Positions 63,074 through 64,000 of a stretch of DNA of 64,000 nt are shown here, in pieces. The stretch's first letter is position 1. Each line of letters starts with the position of its first letter. This DNA comes from Geodermatophilus tzadiensis (lineage in GTDB: Bacteria > Actinomycetota > Actinomycetes > Mycobacteriales > Geodermatophilaceae): contig NZ_PVTG01000002.1 of the NCBI RefSeq assembly GCF_003002915.1, forward strand, positions 310,001 through 374,000, given 5' to 3'. The notes beneath the pieces were generated by a model. It had not been told where the DNA came from and ran no database searches. It was given only the letters and a program-made list of their open reading frames with translations. The position numbers and the translations under genes were made by a program.

Positions 63074-64000
63074 GTGAGCAGCGCAGCGCAGACCTACGAC
63101 GTCGTCGTGCTGGGAGCCGGGTCGACCGGGGAGAACGTCGCCGACGTCGTCGTCCGCGGCGGCCTGTCCGCGGTGCTGGTGGAGGAGCACCTCGTCGGCG
63201 GGGAGTGCTCCTACTACGCGTGCATGCCGAGCAAGGCCCTGCTGCGCGGCACCGAGGCCATCGAGGAGGTGGCGGCGGTCAAGGGCGCGGCGGCCGCGGT
63301 GACCGGCGAGCAGGACGTGGCCGCGACCCTCGAGCGCCGCGACTCCGTCACCCACGACTGGGACGACAGCGGCCAGGTCGGCTGGGTGGAGGGCGCCGGC
63401 ATCGGCCTGCTGCGCGGCACCGCCCGGCTCGACGGCGAGCGCACCGTCGTCGTCACCGGGCCCGACGGCGGGACCACGCGGCTGACGGCGCGGCACGCGG
63501 TCGCGGTGTGCACCGGGTCGGAGGCCGCGGTGCCGCCGGTCGAGGGGCTGCCCGACGTGCAGCCGTGGACCCCGCGCGAGGCCACCAGCGCCGAGGCGGC
63601 ACCGCGCCGGTTGCTCGTGGTGGGCGGCGGCTACGTCGGCTGCGAGATGTCCTTCGCCTGGAACGCGCTCGGCTCGCAGGTCACCCTGTTCCAGCGCGGC
63701 GACCGGCTGCTGCCCGGCGCGGAGCCGCAGGCCGGTGACGCGGTGCTCGCGTCGCTGCGCGCCCACGGCGTCGACGTCCGCCTCGGTGCGCACGTGGGCG
63801 CCGCCCGCCGCGACGGCGACGAGGTCGTCCTCACCGTCGACGGCGAGGAGGTGCGCGGTGACGAGGTGCTCGTGGCCGTCGGCCGGCGGGCGCGCACCAC
63901 CGCCGTCGGCGTGGACACCGTGGGCCTCGAGCCGGGCGAGTACCTCGACGTCGACGACACGCTGCAGGTGCGGGGCCTGCCGTGGCTCTACGGCGTGGGC
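63074..64000 (+). CDS. Pyridine nucleotide-disulfide oxidoreductase, N-terminal part (cut by window edge)
   Basis: The first 309 residues are visible; the C-terminus is outside. It has FAD motif VVLGAGSTGENVADVVVRGG, the redox-active disulfide in GGECSYYACMPSKALL (Cys-x4-Cys) and the NAD(P) motif LLVVGGGYVGCEMSFAW. The layout is that of dihydrolipoamide dehydrogenase/mercuric reductase-like enzymes. Which member cannot be told without the C-terminal interface domain. The start is GTG 63074. Confidence 0.9.
   Translation, partial: MSSAAQTYDVVVLGAGSTGENVADVVVRGGLSAVLVEEHLVGGECSYYACMPSKALLRGTEAIEEVAAVKGAAAAVTGEQDVAATLERRDSVTHDWDDSGQVGWVEGAGIGLLRGTARLDGERTVVVTGPDGGTTRLTARHAVAVCTGSEAAVPPVEGLPDVQPWTPREATSAEAAPRRLLVVGGGYVGCEMSFAWNALGSQVTLFQRGDRLLPGAEPQAGDAVLASLRAHGVDVRLGAHVGAARRDGDEVVLTVDGEEVRGDEVLVAVGRRARTTAVGVDTVGLEPGEYLDVDDTLQVRGLPWLYGVG

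Overview
The window is a very GC-rich (clearly above 70% by eye), densely coded bacterial chromosome segment. GTG starts, GGAGG-type ribosome sites and four-base NTGA start/stop overlaps are common. An FO synthase (FbiC, coenzyme F420 pathway), a BTAD/AfsR-type regulator, a DUF1918 protein, an FHA-ABC transporter and oligoribonuclease all point to an actinobacterium. The overall gene mix would suit Geodermatophilaceae, but that family-level guess is inference. I see no prophage, insertion sequence, CRISPR array or rRNA. Two tRNA genes (Lys-CTT, His-GTG) are present.

Region 1-3.0 kb is a minus-strand catabolic set: an epoxide-hydrolase-like alpha/beta hydrolase, an IclR regulator, a metallo-beta-lactamase-fold hydrolase and an FAD monooxygenase cut by the window edge. 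Repeated GAACG/CGTTC half-sites lie in front of the last two genes. Region 3.0-5.6 kb holds idi, a Tat-exported polysaccharide deacetylase, an SDR and a small acidic protein. Region 5.6-12.5 kb pairs a photosensory unit (heme oxygenase plus a bacteriophytochrome whose output is a PP2C phosphatase instead of a histidine kinase) with a PucR-type regulator and the divergent proline catabolism genes pruB-pruA.

Region 12.7-24.4 kb contains a double-FHA ABC transporter, DUF488, an MFS exporter, an Lrp regulator divergent from an ornithine cyclodeaminase, an ABC-2 exporter, a CzcO-like flavoprotein, a zinc alcohol dehydrogenase and several small proteins. At 24.4-27.2 kb is an unusual DHA2-type MFS transporter with an extra membrane segment and a long Thr/Pro tail, preceded by a leader ORF that overlaps its start.

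Region 27.6-38.2 kb has a hydrolase, a DHFR-like protein, tRNA-Lys, a lipoprotein L,D-transpeptidase, a BNR-repeat protein overlapping a MoaD-like carrier, MFS, DUF1918, PhzF, an SnoaL-like protein, azoreductase, a glyoxalase-II-like enzyme and a shortened F420/FMN split-barrel protein. Region 38.2-49.3 kb has a large BTAD regulator, a polyol dehydrogenase with a HAD phosphatase, a hydrolase with a C-terminal extension, an N-acetylglutaminylglutamine synthetase-like osmolyte enzyme, tRNA-His and orn.

Region 49.3-64 kb has an unknown anchored protein, quinone oxidoreductase, membrane and hydrolase genes, and a divergent catabolic island. On one side a Baeyer-Villiger-type monooxygenase overlaps fbiC. 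On the other side nitroreductase, acyl-CoA ligase, TetR regulator and acyl-CoA racemase/CoA-transferase form an operon. A candidate TetR operator lies between the two sides. A flavin reductase and a truncated pyridine nucleotide-disulfide oxidoreductase end the window. Perfect hairpins mark several convergent or operon ends, and one hairpin sequence family recurs at 18.9-19.0 kb and 53.7 kb.
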